DNA from: Cynocephalus volans
Lineage: Eukaryota > Chordata > Mammalia > Dermoptera > Cynocephalidae
Assembly: GCF_027409185.1 (NCBI RefSeq)
Contig: NC_084474.1
Span: 29,822,382-29,886,381, forward strand
DNA: 64,000 nt
Reading direction: 5' to 3'
This document shows, in pieces, positions 27,553-39,846 of this stretch. A program made the position numbers and the translations under genes. The notes under the pieces were generated by a model. It was not told where the DNA came from, ran no database searches, and saw only the letters and a program-made list of their open reading frames with translations. Each line of letters starts with the position of its first letter. Position 1 is the first letter of the stretch.

Positions 27553-28129
27553 CCTTACTGCTATCTGAATTGAGATTCTTACTCAAGAATTAAAGAAATG
27601 CTTCAAAGGAAATCATTGACTTATAGACCTGTCAGAGACCTAATCCCTTAATTTTTTAATTAAACAAATTGAGGTTTGGGGAGGTTAAATGGTTTGCTTT
27701 GAATTTTATACAATAGGGAACAAAAAAATATTACTTTTCATCAAATTCTCCTTTTTAGGGGGATAGGAGATGGCCGAAGGAAAGCAATTAAAGAAAAAAT
27801 ATTAAGAGGAAGATCTAACAAAATTAACAACATAAGAAGCGTGTAGAAAATTAGGAAAAGCAATTTTAAAAGCCATATGCAAAGTGCCTATCTGGACATA
27901 AGTATTTCTCAAAATTCAAAAACAGTTAATTTGCCTATTTGTGTTTAAATATTCAACTCATAGGAAAAGTTACATTTAAGCATTTCTAAATAAAGAAGCT
28001 CCCAGCTGTGAATTAAGAAATGAAGAAATGAATGAATATAGCAGCTTTGGCAAGTGATATAAACATCCCCATCCACGTACACCTCAAAGCCTTTTGCCAA
28101 TTCCCCATTCCTGCCACCCATTCCTGGAT
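27553..28129. other. Spacer, nothing recognised
   Basis: AT-rich sequence with no gene or clear repeat. Confidence 0.4.
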
Positions 28130-28275
28130 GCAACAACTTATTTTCTTGTTAACCTGTCTGTGCCTCAGTCTCCCTATCTGGCGAGCCAGTACTCTCTGCC
28201 TTACAGAGTTATTATGAAGTTTAAAGGCAAGCACCTAAATAGTGCCCAGCACACTGCTTTAATTCTCAAAAAAAC
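28130..28275. mobile_element. MIR SINE relic
   Basis: MIR-like phrases: TTAACCTGTCTGTGCCTCAG, TACAGAGTTATTATGAAG and AGTGCCCAGCACACTG. Confidence 0.65.
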
Positions 28276-28704
28276 CTCTTCAGTTTAGAGCACAGGGAGG
28301 TATCATTCTTATACATAGAAACAAACGATAGCTGCTATTATTATCATAATCATCATTATTATTATAATAGGCCAAGAATCAACCAATGGCCAGGGTAGAG
28401 GAGATACAGCTTGACTCAGTGCCTCTTCCTCTGTTTACTTTCCTTTGAAGGTGAATGTGCACACCTATATCTCTACGTTTCCCACCCCTCCTTCTACCAC
28501 CAGCAATTCAATTAATTCCTGATAAGTGAAGTGTATCTTTCTTACAGGTTAAAAAACATTTTCTAAGCTTTTTTTTCCTTTCCCTTCTATCCCACCTTTG
28601 ACCCGTTAACTTGAAAATTGTCCATCTCCATTTCCGTTTGTGAAAGGACCTTATGAGGGCTTAATTATGCTTGTTATTATAAGCATAATAAAATTTAAAT
28701 GTTT

Positions 28705-28965
28705 AACATTCTTTGAGTATTCCCTACACCAAGCACTATGTTTACTTCATGTGCATTACATAAACCCACTTTATTCTTGTAAAGTATTAATATTAAGCCT
28801 ACCTTGGAGGATGGCACTACTATCATTATCTCTATTTTATATCAAAGAAACTGGGCTTTAGACAATACAATGCCTCAGCTACTAATTGTTTGAGATGGAA
28901 ATTTAACTCAGGCCATCTTCCCGACTCCAAAGAACATGCTCTTAACCATTGTCCTATAATGCCAA
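28705..28965. mobile_element. MIR SINE relic
   Basis: MIR pattern: CACCAAGCACTATG, TCATTATCTCTATTTTATAT, GAAACTGGGCTTTAGA and ACCATTGTCCTATAATGCC. Confidence 0.7.
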
Positions 28966-29739
28966 GGTAAAGGCAAGTGAAAGTAGACAAATTAGAAACC
29001 TCAAAAGTTTTCAGAATTTCCTTCAAAACTTACAGTATAGAAGTTTGTTGCTACAGGGAACGGGACAGTGGTTAAAAAGAAGTGAGTAACAGAAACTAAA
29101 AGCACTGTCTGGCTACACTGAGGTTCTAGTTGACATTAGATGGTGTGAAACCTTAGTAAAATCAATGAGCAATTACATGTTTTCCTTAAAAAACGTTCAG
29201 TAGTTCCACAGTCGAAATTAATTCTGCATTTGGACTTCATTTTAACATGTGACGTTTCTAAATCTAGATAAGCATAATGTATGAAATTTCAGGAGCTGGG
29301 AGGAAATTTGCAATTTTGTTAGTGAAGCTAGCGAGCTTTTTTAATTGGAGTTTAAAAGGTACTTCAAAATTCAAAATTCAAATTGCAGATTGACACATAT
29401 GGTGATCTTCTTAAATCCAAATATTTATCTTGCTTAGCCTTCCTAACTATATAGAATATATTCTAATTATTTCATTTCTTAGTTAAGTGTATTTTATGAC
29501 TCTTAAGACTACCACTTAAAAGATTACATTTTGTAATCATATATCATCCCAATTATATTTTGTTAAAATGTTTATTTTTTTTTAACCACCAAGAAATAAC
29601 TGTTAACTGTTTTCTCTTTTATACCACGCTGCTTGTCAAAAGAATTTGGGGGGGGGGTAGTGCTTACCTGATACTATAATATTCATATTTAGTACACAAA
29701 GGAACACATTGCATCTTTTTAAGGTTATCATTTCTTTTT
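28966..29739. other. Spacer, nothing recognised
   Basis: AT-rich. A G run lies at about 29649-29657. No gene was seen. Confidence 0.4.
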
Positions 29740-30850
29740 TTATGTTTTAAAAATACAGAAGTGTAGAGAATACCGTAACACCAGTTTCCCTACTACCCAG
29801 GATTAGAAAGTTTAAGAATTTTCATGTTGCTTCACATTTTTTTAATGAACAGAAAGCAAATATTTTTCCACCCCGCTATCATTCTCTCCTTTCCCAGAGG
29901 TAACCACTATCATAAATTTGGTGTGAATTCTTGAAATCTGCTTTTATACATTAACTACATATACATATAGGTATCTGTTGAAAATATACTGAATTGTTCT
30001 GATATTTTATTAGTTTTACATAAGTTATACATACCTTCCGCAATTTTTTTTTACTTACTTGAGATTCAGTCATATTTATACATTTAGATTGCTCACTTTT
30101 ACCGCTGTCTATATTGCATAAATTATATAAGTATATAATTAAACATTTCCTACAGAGGGTCACATAAATTGTTTCGAGTCTTCCAATATGACAATGTGAC
30201 AATTAACATCTTTGTGTGACTCCTAATACACATGTTTGTTTCTCCAGGGTAATATCCCTAAAATTGGATTCACCGGGTCATAAGATGGGCAAATTTTTAA
30301 CTTTATATACTATCACTAGATTATTCTCCATGTACTAATCTCAATTTATACTGAATAAGTGATTATATCAACTTGTATTCCCATAAGAGTTTTTTGTTTA
30401 TCCACATTCTTATATACACTTGCAATGATTAAGCCATTTAATTTTTGCTAATCTTTAGATGTAAAATAATACCTCACCTAATTATTAATTTTTATTTCCC
30501 TTAAAATCAGTGTTTATTGGCCATGTAGGTTTCATCAAAAATCAGTGTTTATTGGCCATGTAGGTTTCATCTTCTGCAAACTAATTCTGTGCTTCACCCA
30601 TTTTTGTACAGAATTCTGTCTTATTGACTTGTATTTCTTTACATATTCGGAGTACTGATCCTTTATGTTATGTATGTTGCAAACACCTTCTCCCACCATT
30701 AGTTTATGTCTAACCTGTTTATAATGTCATTTATTCTATTAGGCTTCTAATTTTGATATAGTTAAATCTGTCAATTTCTTTGTCTATGAATGTCATATTG
30801 AAGAAATCCCTTTTCCTACTCTAAGACATATAAGTAAAACCAAGAAAAAT
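29740..30850 (-). mobile_element. Old L1M-type fragment
   Basis: Reads as the 3' part of an old L1 on the minus strand: TTCACCGGGTCATAAGATGG, the GATCCTTTATGTTATGTATG region and the CTTCTCCCACCATTAG region, all familiar from inverted ORF2/3'UTR of old L1s. It is heavily decayed. Confidence 0.65.
30503..30571 (+). repeat. Perfect tandem duplication, 35-bp period
   Basis: The unit AAAATCAGTGTTTATTGGCC...TTTCATC (34 bp plus one spacer A) occurs twice in a row with no mismatch (30503-30536 and 30538-30571), inside the old L1 fragment. The identity implies a recent local duplication or an assembly artefact. Confidence 0.9.
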
Positions 30851-30936
30851 CCCCTAAATACTTGAGTCTGACTCTGGGCCCTTTCTATATTTCACTGATC
30901 TTATTGACTACCCCTGGGCCAATATCACACTGCCTT

Positions 30937-31045
30937 AATTTGTTTTTTGTTTTTTGTTTTTTTTTCTGGCAGCTGGCTGGATCTGAATCCATGACCTTGG
31001 CGTTATAAGGCTCCACTCTAACCAACTGAGCTAACTGGCCAGCCT
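30937..31045 (-). mobile_element. tRNA-Ile-derived SINE (CYN type), inverse
   Basis: On the minus strand: GGCCAGTTAGCTCAGTTGGT, then a TATAACGCC anticodon stretch and a poly-A tail (plus-strand T run). Flanked by the 9-bp duplication CACTGCCTT (30928-30936 and 31046-31054). Confidence 0.9.
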
Positions 31046-31054
31046 CACTGCCTT

Positions 31055-32249
31055 TTGCTAAAAATTATATATGTACACGTTTGTGTGCATGTAACCTTTT
31101 TGTTTGTTTTTGTTTATTCCTTTGTTTTAAGCTTCCCAAGAAAGGGTGCATATAAGCTTTTTTGTTTGTCTTTGGTTTACTTCCTTAAGAAACTTCCTGG
31201 AAAAGAGTGCATAATAGGCAAATCTTTTTTTAGAATATATCTGAAAATTGTCTACATTTTACCCCCCACACTTAGTGATAATGGGATGGAAATAAAATCT
31301 CAGTTTAGAAATAATTTTTCCAAAAATGTCGAAAGGACTGTTCCACTATGTGTTTCCAATATTATTATTAAGAAGTCCAATACCACTCTGATTTCAACTT
31401 TGCTAATATTATCTCTTCTTTTATTCTGTTAAGTCCTTATGGATTTTTGCCATTTTAATTTTTAAAATCCTTATCATTTCAATGGGATTTTAGAAGGGAG
31501 AGGGTTGATTAATGTGTTCAATCACTATCTTTATACAGAAGTCATTTGAATTATATATAATTGCCCCTACTTTACTCTCTCTGCTGGGCATCTCAACTCA
31601 AGCACTGCTGGCATTTTAGGTGGAACAGTTCCTTGTTGTGCCCTGTTGTGTCCCAAGTATTACAGGACAGTTTCCCTATCCTCCTATTCTTTTTCATTCT
31701 GTCCTATTCTTGCCTTATGGTTTCCATTCCTTCATCTTCTTAAATATTACAAATTAAATTTTTTTCCATACTGTTCTATTATTATCAGTTTTCGGGTATA
31801 AATCTCCCATTTGCTGCATCTGCCAACTCACCCCACTGGCGGCCAATTTCCTTACATAGTTTGTAATCTTTGTGAACTCATCATTAGAGAAATTTCTATC
31901 TACAGGAGTCAAGTGTTCTTGAGCTATGGAAACTCTGCTATACAGAGAGACTCTCCTGCCCGGTCCTGGGTTTCAGAGGTACCAGACTGGTTAATATGTC
32001 AACTTCTTGGATTATATGGTCTCTGACCATGTAGTAATATGAACTGCCGCCCCAGACTTGAGCTGGTACAGGAAATGAAGCGCTAATCTCTAGCAGTTGA
32101 CTCTTTTCTCAGCACAGTCCAAGTGCATGGTGAGGTTCTTTGCAGCCTCCTGAGGCCAATGGGGGCTATTTTTCAGTTATCATCTGAGGGTCAAGACATT
32201 TGTGGCAGATGTATTTTTCAAAGATGGATGCGCTAATCCATATCCAGTC
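31055..32249. other. Non-genic stretch
   Basis: Mostly unassigned AT-rich sequence. About 31590-31670 may be an inverse MER5A fragment (AGCACTGCTGGCATTTTAGG). The open frame near 31055-31432 is low-complexity and is judged to be chance. Confidence 0.4.
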
Positions 32250-32715
32250 CAACATGCTCTTCCTCCAATGTGTTGTCGACACTTCTCCATCAAAAAGTGT
32301 GATCAGTGGAAGTCACAGTGTGATTTCCAAGGTTAATTCATAAAAAGTGATATGACTTCCCCACCTGGCTCTCTCAGTATTCTCACCTTTGAAACACAAT
32401 CACCATTTTGTAAGGAAGCCAGGTGACAATGGAGAGACCATGCAGAGGTCCCAGCTGACAACCACAGCTAACATCTCAGTCAACAGCCAACATCAACCAC
32501 CAGACACATGAGTGAATAAGCCTTCAGGGGATTCCAACCCTGAGCCTCAAATCTTCCAGCAGAGGCCCTAGACATCATGAAGCAGAGTCAAGCTGTCCCA
32601 GCTGTGCACTGTCCAAATTCCTGACCCACAGAATCCATGAGCACAATAAATGGTTGTTTTATACCACTAAGTTTTGGAGAAATGTGTTATGCAGTCATAG
32701 TAACTGGAACAGTAC
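32250..32715 (+). mobile_element. MLT1-like LTR (ERVL-MaLR), old
   Basis: The 3' half is recognisable: ATTCCTGACCCACAGAATCC, GCACAATAAATGGTTGTTTT, ACCACTAAGTTTTGGAG, ending near GTAACTGGAACAG. The left end is uncertain. Confidence 0.6.
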
Positions 32716-33289
32716 TTCTTTGTGATTCCCAGTTTTCAGCAGATGGTGGCTTTCTATGTTAACATTCCTTCATTTCCGGCACCTGGGGATTTCCTTCTCT
32801 TGGTTACTAGGTCAGCCACATATCCATAAATTGTTATTATATTTTACTCAGCATTTGAAATACTGAAGCAGAATGGGGATCCTTCCATGACAGGTCAGTC
32901 TTCCACATTGCCCAGAAGTTCCCAGAACAACTTTTCAAATGACGTTTTTATGTTTCAAATGACATAAAGAACTAAAAAGTTTAATTTCTTTTATATATAA
33001 ACATCTCAAAGACCAAAAACGAAAAAGAATTCTATAGCGAGTGCATTTACTAAAGAATGTGTAACTCATTACAGAAAAAATACAAATGGTCAATTAAAAG
33101 TTCATCCTCACTAGTACTCAAACAAAAGCAAAATAATATGAGCTACTACTTTTTGCAATCAAAATAGAAGGGATTTTTTTCTTTTAATATTAATAATAGA
33201 CAGCGTAAATGGGGTTCAAGGAAACAGGCACTCAAAGTTTCAGTGGAGCATGTGTTAGTATAATATTTTGAGTAGGCAATCTAGCAATA
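32716..33289. other. Spacer, nothing recognised
   Basis: AT-rich, with no gene or clear repeat. Confidence 0.4.
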
Positions 33290-33922
33290 TATGTGTCCTT
33301 ATAATTTTATACACTTTTGACCCACCAATTCTACTCCCTGGAATTTATCCTAAAGGAATAATCATTGATACAAAAATTTATCTTCAAGGATGTCAAATCC
33401 TATATTTTATATAACGGAAAAGAAAAGAGGCTGGCAATAAACCAAACATCAAACAGCAGGAAATGGTAAGATCATCTTTATTTTTAGCTTTGTTTAAACC
33501 AAAATAATTTATCAAGTGAACATAAAGAAAGACGATTTATAGGATCATTGAGAAAGCTATTTATTTATTCACTACACCAGGCACTGTACTAGGAGTTAAA
33601 ATACAAAAATGATTAAGATATAAAAGCATACAATCTATGGAGGGAGGGGGGAATAAAGTAAATAAACAATAACAGTTTATTACAATAAATACTAATGATA
33701 AAACTGTGTTCAAATTCTGTGTATGAGGGGAAGGGGAGATAAAAAAAGGAATTGGTAAAGGGCCACGAAAATAATTACATTCTTTAACGTTGAATACGCT
33801 AATTATCCTGATTTGAGCATCACATATTGCACACAGTTATTGATATTCAACTCTGTACCCCACAGATATGTACAATCAATTATGTTTCAGTAAAAATAAA
33901 TTAATTTAACTAAAAAAAAAAA
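33290..33922 (+). mobile_element. Old L1 3'-end fragments
   Basis: ACCCACCAATTCTACTCCCT with AATTTATCCTAAAGG at 33320-33360, and TTCAACTCTGTACCCCACAG followed by an A-rich end at about 33780-33922, are typical of the 3' ends of old L1 subfamilies. The middle is unassigned. Confidence 0.55.
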
Positions 33923-34439
33923 TTCTGTGGTATGACAGAGCCTTAGCTGACCTAACCAGACTGAGGAAGCAGGAGCATTTTGTTTTTGTCTTTTGAGCAA
34001 ATGATGTTCAAGCTAAGTTCCAGTGGTTGTGAAAGCAGAAATTATCTGTGGCAAAGAAGGCTGAATGTCCACTAAAAGTCTTGCTCCTCCTCCCAAGAAT
34101 AGAGTTGCTCCTAGGAAGTGGCTGCCTCCTTGTGATCAGAACGTGAGCAAATGTGACATGTAAAACCTTCTGCAAGAATCTTGCTCTTAAAAAGCAGGCC
34201 TGCTTTCTCCAAACTCTCTCCTTCCCCTTTTGCTGACTGGGTTTAGATAAGAGTGAAGCGCTCATAAATGGCAGAGCCTGGGTCCTTCTACAATGTGGAA
34301 GAAAGCCACCTGATGACCAGAAACACCTGCCTTGGAATTGTCATGATGTGAGCAAGAAATAAACCGCTGTAGGTTAAACCATTACAATGTTGGGATCTCT
34401 TTGTTGCTACAGCTAGCAATATGTTAATAATGCAATTTT
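33923..34439. other. Spacer, nothing recognised
   Basis: Unique-looking sequence; no gene or repeat was assigned. Confidence 0.4.
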
Positions 34440-35400
34440 TCATTCCCAAGTAATATATTAGCTCACTCACTCAAATATATTCACTAAGCATGTACTATGC
34501 ACAACACAATGTGCCATGTGCATGAGAAATATGAAGATAAACTAAGTAAAGATCCTATCTTCATGGAATTTCTAGTCCAGAAGAAAAAACAGTAGCCACT
34601 CATACAAGCAGTATGAGGCAGTATGTGTAAAATTAAAGCCTTAAGAGATATACAAAGTATTAGAGTGAAAATGAGAGGGATATTACTTTCAGGTGAAGAT
34701 TCAGAAAAAGATTTGAAAGAAACTAGAAAACATTTAAGTAGGATTTAGACAAGCCAAAATGTGGGTAGAAGCATTCTAGGAAAAGATACAGATGGGAAAG
34801 ATGTCATAGAGAATGGACTATAAGCATTCTAGTTTGCCTGGAGAAAGGGGTTCAGATAAAAGCATTGTGAGAAATAATGATAGATTGGCGTAAGATTACA
34901 AACTTGAATGCTGGGCAAAGTGGTTTTGAACTTTCCTTTTTGAGCAATGGGGAGCCACTGAAGGTTTTTGAACAGAGGTGTGGCATATATTCACAGCTCT
35001 GCTTTAGGAAGATTAATATGGTAGACAATGGAGCCAAGGAGAGGAGTTAAGAGGCTATTACAATAATCCAGACTGCTTAAATTAGAATAGTGGCAGTGAG
35101 AATGCAAGAATGGCGATTGACTGAGTTTGGGAAGCTTGGCCAAAAAAAAGGAGTCAAAGATGACTGAGGCTGTGAACTGGGGTGACTAAGAGAATTATGG
35201 AACCAGGAATTAAATGCAAAGAGAACATCTAGTCTGGGGGTGGAGGACAGCAAAGAGTTCAATTTTAGATAACATGAATATAGGACATCCAGTGGAGAGA
35301 TATAACCTGGATCCAAGCAGTAGAAATTGAGGGCTACAGGTTTGGTTTGGAGATGAAAATGTTAACAGTTATCTATTTACAGGTGAGAATTAAAGCCAGA
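34440..35400 (+). repeat. Ancient interspersed repeat, same family as 24540
   Basis: Contains CAATGGGGAGCCACTGAAGG, ATTACAATAATCCAGACTGC and GGAGTCAAAGATGACTGAGG, a familiar old-repeat pattern. This is the most continuous copy in the window. Confidence 0.5.
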
Positions 35401-35709
35401 GGCTGCATCAAAGTTGGCATAGGAGATTTCTGAGAGAGCAGAAAGCCAGGGATTTTCTTAAAATACATGTAAGGCAGGAAGATGAAGAAAAGGCAGAGGA
35501 GGAGTGATTGGAGAGGCTGATGGTCCAGAGGAACCAGCATTACTGGAAGCACTGAACCATGTCCAAATCTTCAGGGGTTAGTCGAAATAGGAATTAACGT
35601 TACTGTAATACCAAATACACGAGCTCATTTAATCCTGAAATGACCCAATGAGGCACAGTTGCCAGTCTGAACAGGGATCCAGGCCCCACAAAGAACACAA
35701 GCATTGTTG

Positions 35710-35885
35710 TACAATGAGCCTGGATTCTGCCCTTCAATAGCTGCATAACCACAGGATCTTGAAGAAAATAATAGTGCCTCTGACTCATAGGGTTTGTGAG
35801 GATGAAAGTTTAAAATGTATGTAAAGCGTTTAGCACAGTCACTACTGGCATGTAATAAATTCAGTAAGCAGAAGCTATTGTTTAA
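35710..35885. mobile_element. MIR SINE relic
   Basis: MIR pattern: TGCATAACCACAGGATCTTG, GGGTTTGTGAGGATGAAAG and AGCGTTTAGCACAGTCACTA. Confidence 0.7.
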
Positions 35886-36349
35886 ATTATTTCAAAATAA
35901 TAATAAAGTTTTTTCTTACCACAGCCTGTTGATGAAAAGGTAAATCAGTGATTTTTTTTTTAAGTTAAAAAAAAGTTTTATTGAAAGTATTTATTAGGAT
36001 ATGGGCTCACTGAGACATGGATCTTTCTGTATCTCTCATGAGGAAAAAATTAAACTAATGTGGATTTATACATTGTAAAAGCTGCTTAAAACCCAGTTTA
36101 ACATCCAGATCATAGGTACAAACTTGAGAAAAAAATCATCCAGAATTAGGACAAATTCACAAATCTATATCTTAATAAAGTATATTCCTTTAAGACTTCC
36201 GTTAAAAAATCAAAATGTTTTAACTGAGGTAGCCCAGATTGCTTCAAGTTGTGTACATATATTTTAAAATGGCAACTCTTTTTCACATGGATAATGGTAC
36301 AGGACTTAAAACATTATATCTGACCACTCTAAGATGAAATCCATCTCTT

Positions 36350-36960
36350 TTATTAACATCTTTATTGAGGCATGATTGACATTCAATAAACTGCACATAT
36401 TTAAAGTACACTTTGATAAATCTGAAGATGTATACACCCATGAAGCCATCACCACAATCAAAATAATGAATATATCCATCCATCTAACTCTTCCCTTATG
36501 CTTCTTCATAGGCTTCCACCCTTTCCCACCTCCCAGTCCCCAGGCAGCCATTCATCTACACCTGGATTTCTAATCAATTACCCTCTAATAATCAGTACAG
36601 ATTTTCTGGACGCAAGATTCTATCAAGATTTTTAAATGTACGTACATCTGACCAGCAATTCTACTTCGAGGAATTTATTTGATAGAACTGTTCCTATGTG
36701 AATGTTCATTGTTGCATTCTTTGTAACAGGGAAAAACTGGAACCTATCTGAATGAGGATATACAAACTGATATATCTGTACCATGAAATACTCAGTGCCG
36801 ACCTAAGTCAACTGATGTGAAAGGTATTCTCCGTATCTTCAAAACCGAAAAAAGCAATTTCTCAAAAGAATTCATTATGATTCCACTTATGACCAAAACA
36901 CAGAAAGAAAAGAATGGAAGGATGAACACTAAAATAAAGATGAAGAGCAGAGATTCTTGT
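36350..36960 (+). mobile_element. Old L1M fragments
   Basis: TTATTGAGGCATGATTGACA with CAATAAACTGCACATATTTA (36360-36410) and CCAGCAATTCTACTTCGAGG with TTCATTGTTGCATTC (36650-36720) are old L1 3'-region phrases. Confidence 0.65.
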
Positions 36961-37399
36961 GCTTCGGGAAGAATAATAACTTAGAATTCCTTGCAAAATT
37001 GTTTGCATTTGTCTGGGGAGAGGCTCCACAGTTTTCGTGATGTCTATGACCCCAAAGAGGCTGTACAAGCAAATGGCCAGTACAAGAGACCACCTGCGTG
37101 ACACAATATTTTCTAGTATTTTTAGCCCCCAGTGAGAAAAGTAATACACACAGAAATTATAGGTAAATCAGAAACGGCACAAAGCAAAATCAGCAATGAA
37201 AACAGGGTTAGAACAATCTGATGAACAGGGTCAGTCTCCCAAGTCCTGGGCAACACGGCTGGGTGCGAGTGTGGATGGAGGAGAGAAACAGAGGTAATCA
37301 AAGAAAGTCAACACGTTTCTTCCCCTTCCCCAGTTTAAGGCCTGGGAGGGTTGGTGTGTGAACCTGCCAAGGGTGTGTCCCCTAAGGGATGACGTGTAG
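36961..37399. other. Flank of CpG island
   Basis: Transition from AT-rich intergenic DNA to GC-rich sequence. No feature was assigned. Confidence 0.4.
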
Positions 37400-38350
37400 C
37401 TGCTTGTACCTGAACGTGAGGGGTGCGGAGAGAAAATACAGATCTGGCAGCAGGCCCTCCTTGCCCAGGGTCATCCCCCGACCGCCACCCGTCACCAGAC
37501 CCCGCACGGTGGCTCTGCTCAGGTCCTCACATCCAGGCCTTTCCGCCAGGTCCCTCATACAGAGTCAAGAGAATCCTTGGAGTGACCCACGTGCCTTTCT
37601 GGGCCTCAGTTTCCCCTTCTTGGGACGGGGCCGGACCAGATGACGTCCAGAGCGGACCTCCCTTTCAGCCCTGGCTCGGTAAGGTCCCCTGGCCCTCCCG
37701 GGCGCCCGCTCCTGTCCCGTCCCGAGGCCGGCCGCCCGCGCACTCACTGTCCCCGCAGCTCCACCGAGGGGAGGGGCTTCTTCGCATGCCTGGCCTGCGG
37801 CGCCCCGGTCGGAGGCTCCAGCAGCGGGGGTAGCGGGGGCAGCGGGCAGAGCGGGAGCCAGCCGCGGCCGGGCTCCGACCCGAGCCCCCGGCCCAGCCCG
37901 GCCGCGTCGCGGGGCTGGCGGCGGCGGCGGCGGGGAGGGGCAGGCGGCCGCGCGCTCGCACGGGCGCCGCTGTCGGGGCGAGCATGCTCGGCGGCTGGCA
38001 GCCCGGCGACGCTCGGGAGCACGGAGCGCCCGCCGCCCAGCCCCGTCCCGGCCCGCCCGGCCAGCGGCTCCGGCGGTTCCAGCCCCGCGCGCCCGTTGCT
38101 AGGCGCCCGGAGCCTGCGGCGGCCAGGCTGCCCTCGGCAAGGTCGCGGGCCGCAGTTCCGCAGGGGAGGGGACCCAGTGTTAGGGTGCCGGGCCAGGATG
38201 GACGCCTGGTCCCTCGACACGTACTGTGGAGTGCGCCTTCGAGGCCACTGCTGCGGAGGGCTGACTGTGCTGAACCCAGGCTGGGCGAACATCGTCAGTC
38301 GTGGGACGAGGTGAGGGTGGCCTGGAAGTTTAGAGTGCCACGCAGCATAG
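37400..38350 (+). promoter_or_regulatory. Orphan CpG island, probable promoter / first exon
   Basis: A 0.9-kb CpG-dense island (densest at 37680-38180, with a GGC-repeat tract at about 37917-37936) about 10 kb from RDH10 and downstream of the RPL7 3' end. A good splice donor (GACGAG|GTGAGG, GT at 38311) on the plus strand follows a short frame beginning at ATG 38198, whose in-frame stop lies just past the donor. Long open frames on both strands here are what GC-rich DNA gives by chance. It may be the promoter of a non-coding or unrecognised transcript, possibly bidirectional. I cannot name a gene. Confidence 0.65.
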
Positions 38351-39846
38351 GGTGGGTAGTGGGCAGTCAGAAACGGTTGATGGAGTTCAGTTTCCTAGGT
38401 TGTTTGCACATGAGCTTGTACCAAAGACTCATTTTTCAGATTCAGAGTAACCAGGCTTTCCAGAGTACTGATGGGTCTAGCCCAGTATTACCAGACTAGC
38501 CCAATCTTTGGTAGTGACAAGGTCGAGCTGCCTCACCCAGTCCATCCCAATTCCACGTTCTCACTCCTTTGTTGAGGTTCCTTTGTGAAAGGTTAGGTGT
38601 GTCCTCTCCGTAGCTTGGCTACCTAGGTCCCACACTTGCACAGTAGGATCTTAACATCTGTACTCTTGTCAATTATGTTCTAAACCCTCTGCCTTCTTTT
38701 CTTGACCCTCACCAGAGCTGCAAGCTTAGCCCTCATAGAATGGTTTCAGATCCCACAAAAGCTTTTGAAACTGCTCTCAACACACCAATTTTCTCAGTTT
38801 TCATTAAGCTTGACACCAACTTTTCCTAGCTTCTCTGGTTAAAACCAACTCAAATTAGGCCTGGAATCTAATACTGGCCCACCACTTACTTAGTTGTGTG
38901 ATCCTGAGCGAGGGAAAATTAACTCATCTAAAAAAATATAGTGGTGAACTTAACAGGACTAGGCTGTACATTAAAAATTACGTGGAGAATTTAAGAGGGA
39001 AAAAGTCTGGGGCCCATCCCAAACCAATTAAGAATTCAGCTCTGGGGATGCAAAGTGGAGAACCAGTCCTAGGATTTATGTGGATTAAGTGATACACTGG
39101 CATTCAGTAAGTGATCAAATGTTTATTAAATGTTCTTCTTGAGTTTTGCTGTCATATAGGGCTGACTGTCACACCCCTGACACTCTTTCCAAACCCTCTG
39201 CATTTTCTAAACTGTTCTGTCGTCAGGTATCTGAAGTCTACCTCCTTTGGAAAACTTAAATCTTCGTAACATGAACCACCTCCTGTATTCCCCTAACATG
39301 CTGTATTATTACATACCATTATCCCTGCACAATAAAACTGTCTTCTGAGTCCTCCAAAGTAATATATACACTCCCATCAATCTCCACTCCAGGCCCCACT
39401 CCTCCTCTCACCATTCCCCATCACCAACTACCCAAGGACAACAATGTGCCAGCAACTGGAGACTCAAAACTGTAAGCAGCTATAGTCCTGAGAAGGTTAG
39501 ATTCATTCAGTCAAAAAAGTGAAATGCCTACAATGCACCAGGCTTTGTCCTAAGTGCTAGTATAAAAGAGGACTAAGACTCAAACCTTTTATTGCGGAGT
39601 GGCTGGGAAAAGTGACAAGTAAACAGTTTCAGATAGTAAGAGATGCTATGAAAAAAAGTTATATGGAGAGATATGTCAAAAAAACAAACAAACAAACCTC
39701 TTTTTCTTTCTGAAATGAAAAAGCCAAGCGCAGAGACCTGGGGGCTGACTGTTCCAGACACAAGATTACAAGTGCCATGACTCTACCATTAAAAGCTTGT
39801 CACTCTTGAGAAACAAAGAATATAGCTGGAGAGCCAGAAATGAAAT
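38351..39846. other. Non-genic stretch
   Basis: No exon could be recognised downstream of the 38311 donor. Mixed-composition sequence with no confident repeat. Confidence 0.4.

Noticed and set aside
37640-38314. 224-codon open frame in the CpG island
   Set aside because: Pro/Arg/Gly/Ser-rich translation with equally long frames on the opposite strand; expected from GC-rich DNA. Only the promoter/first-exon interpretation was kept.
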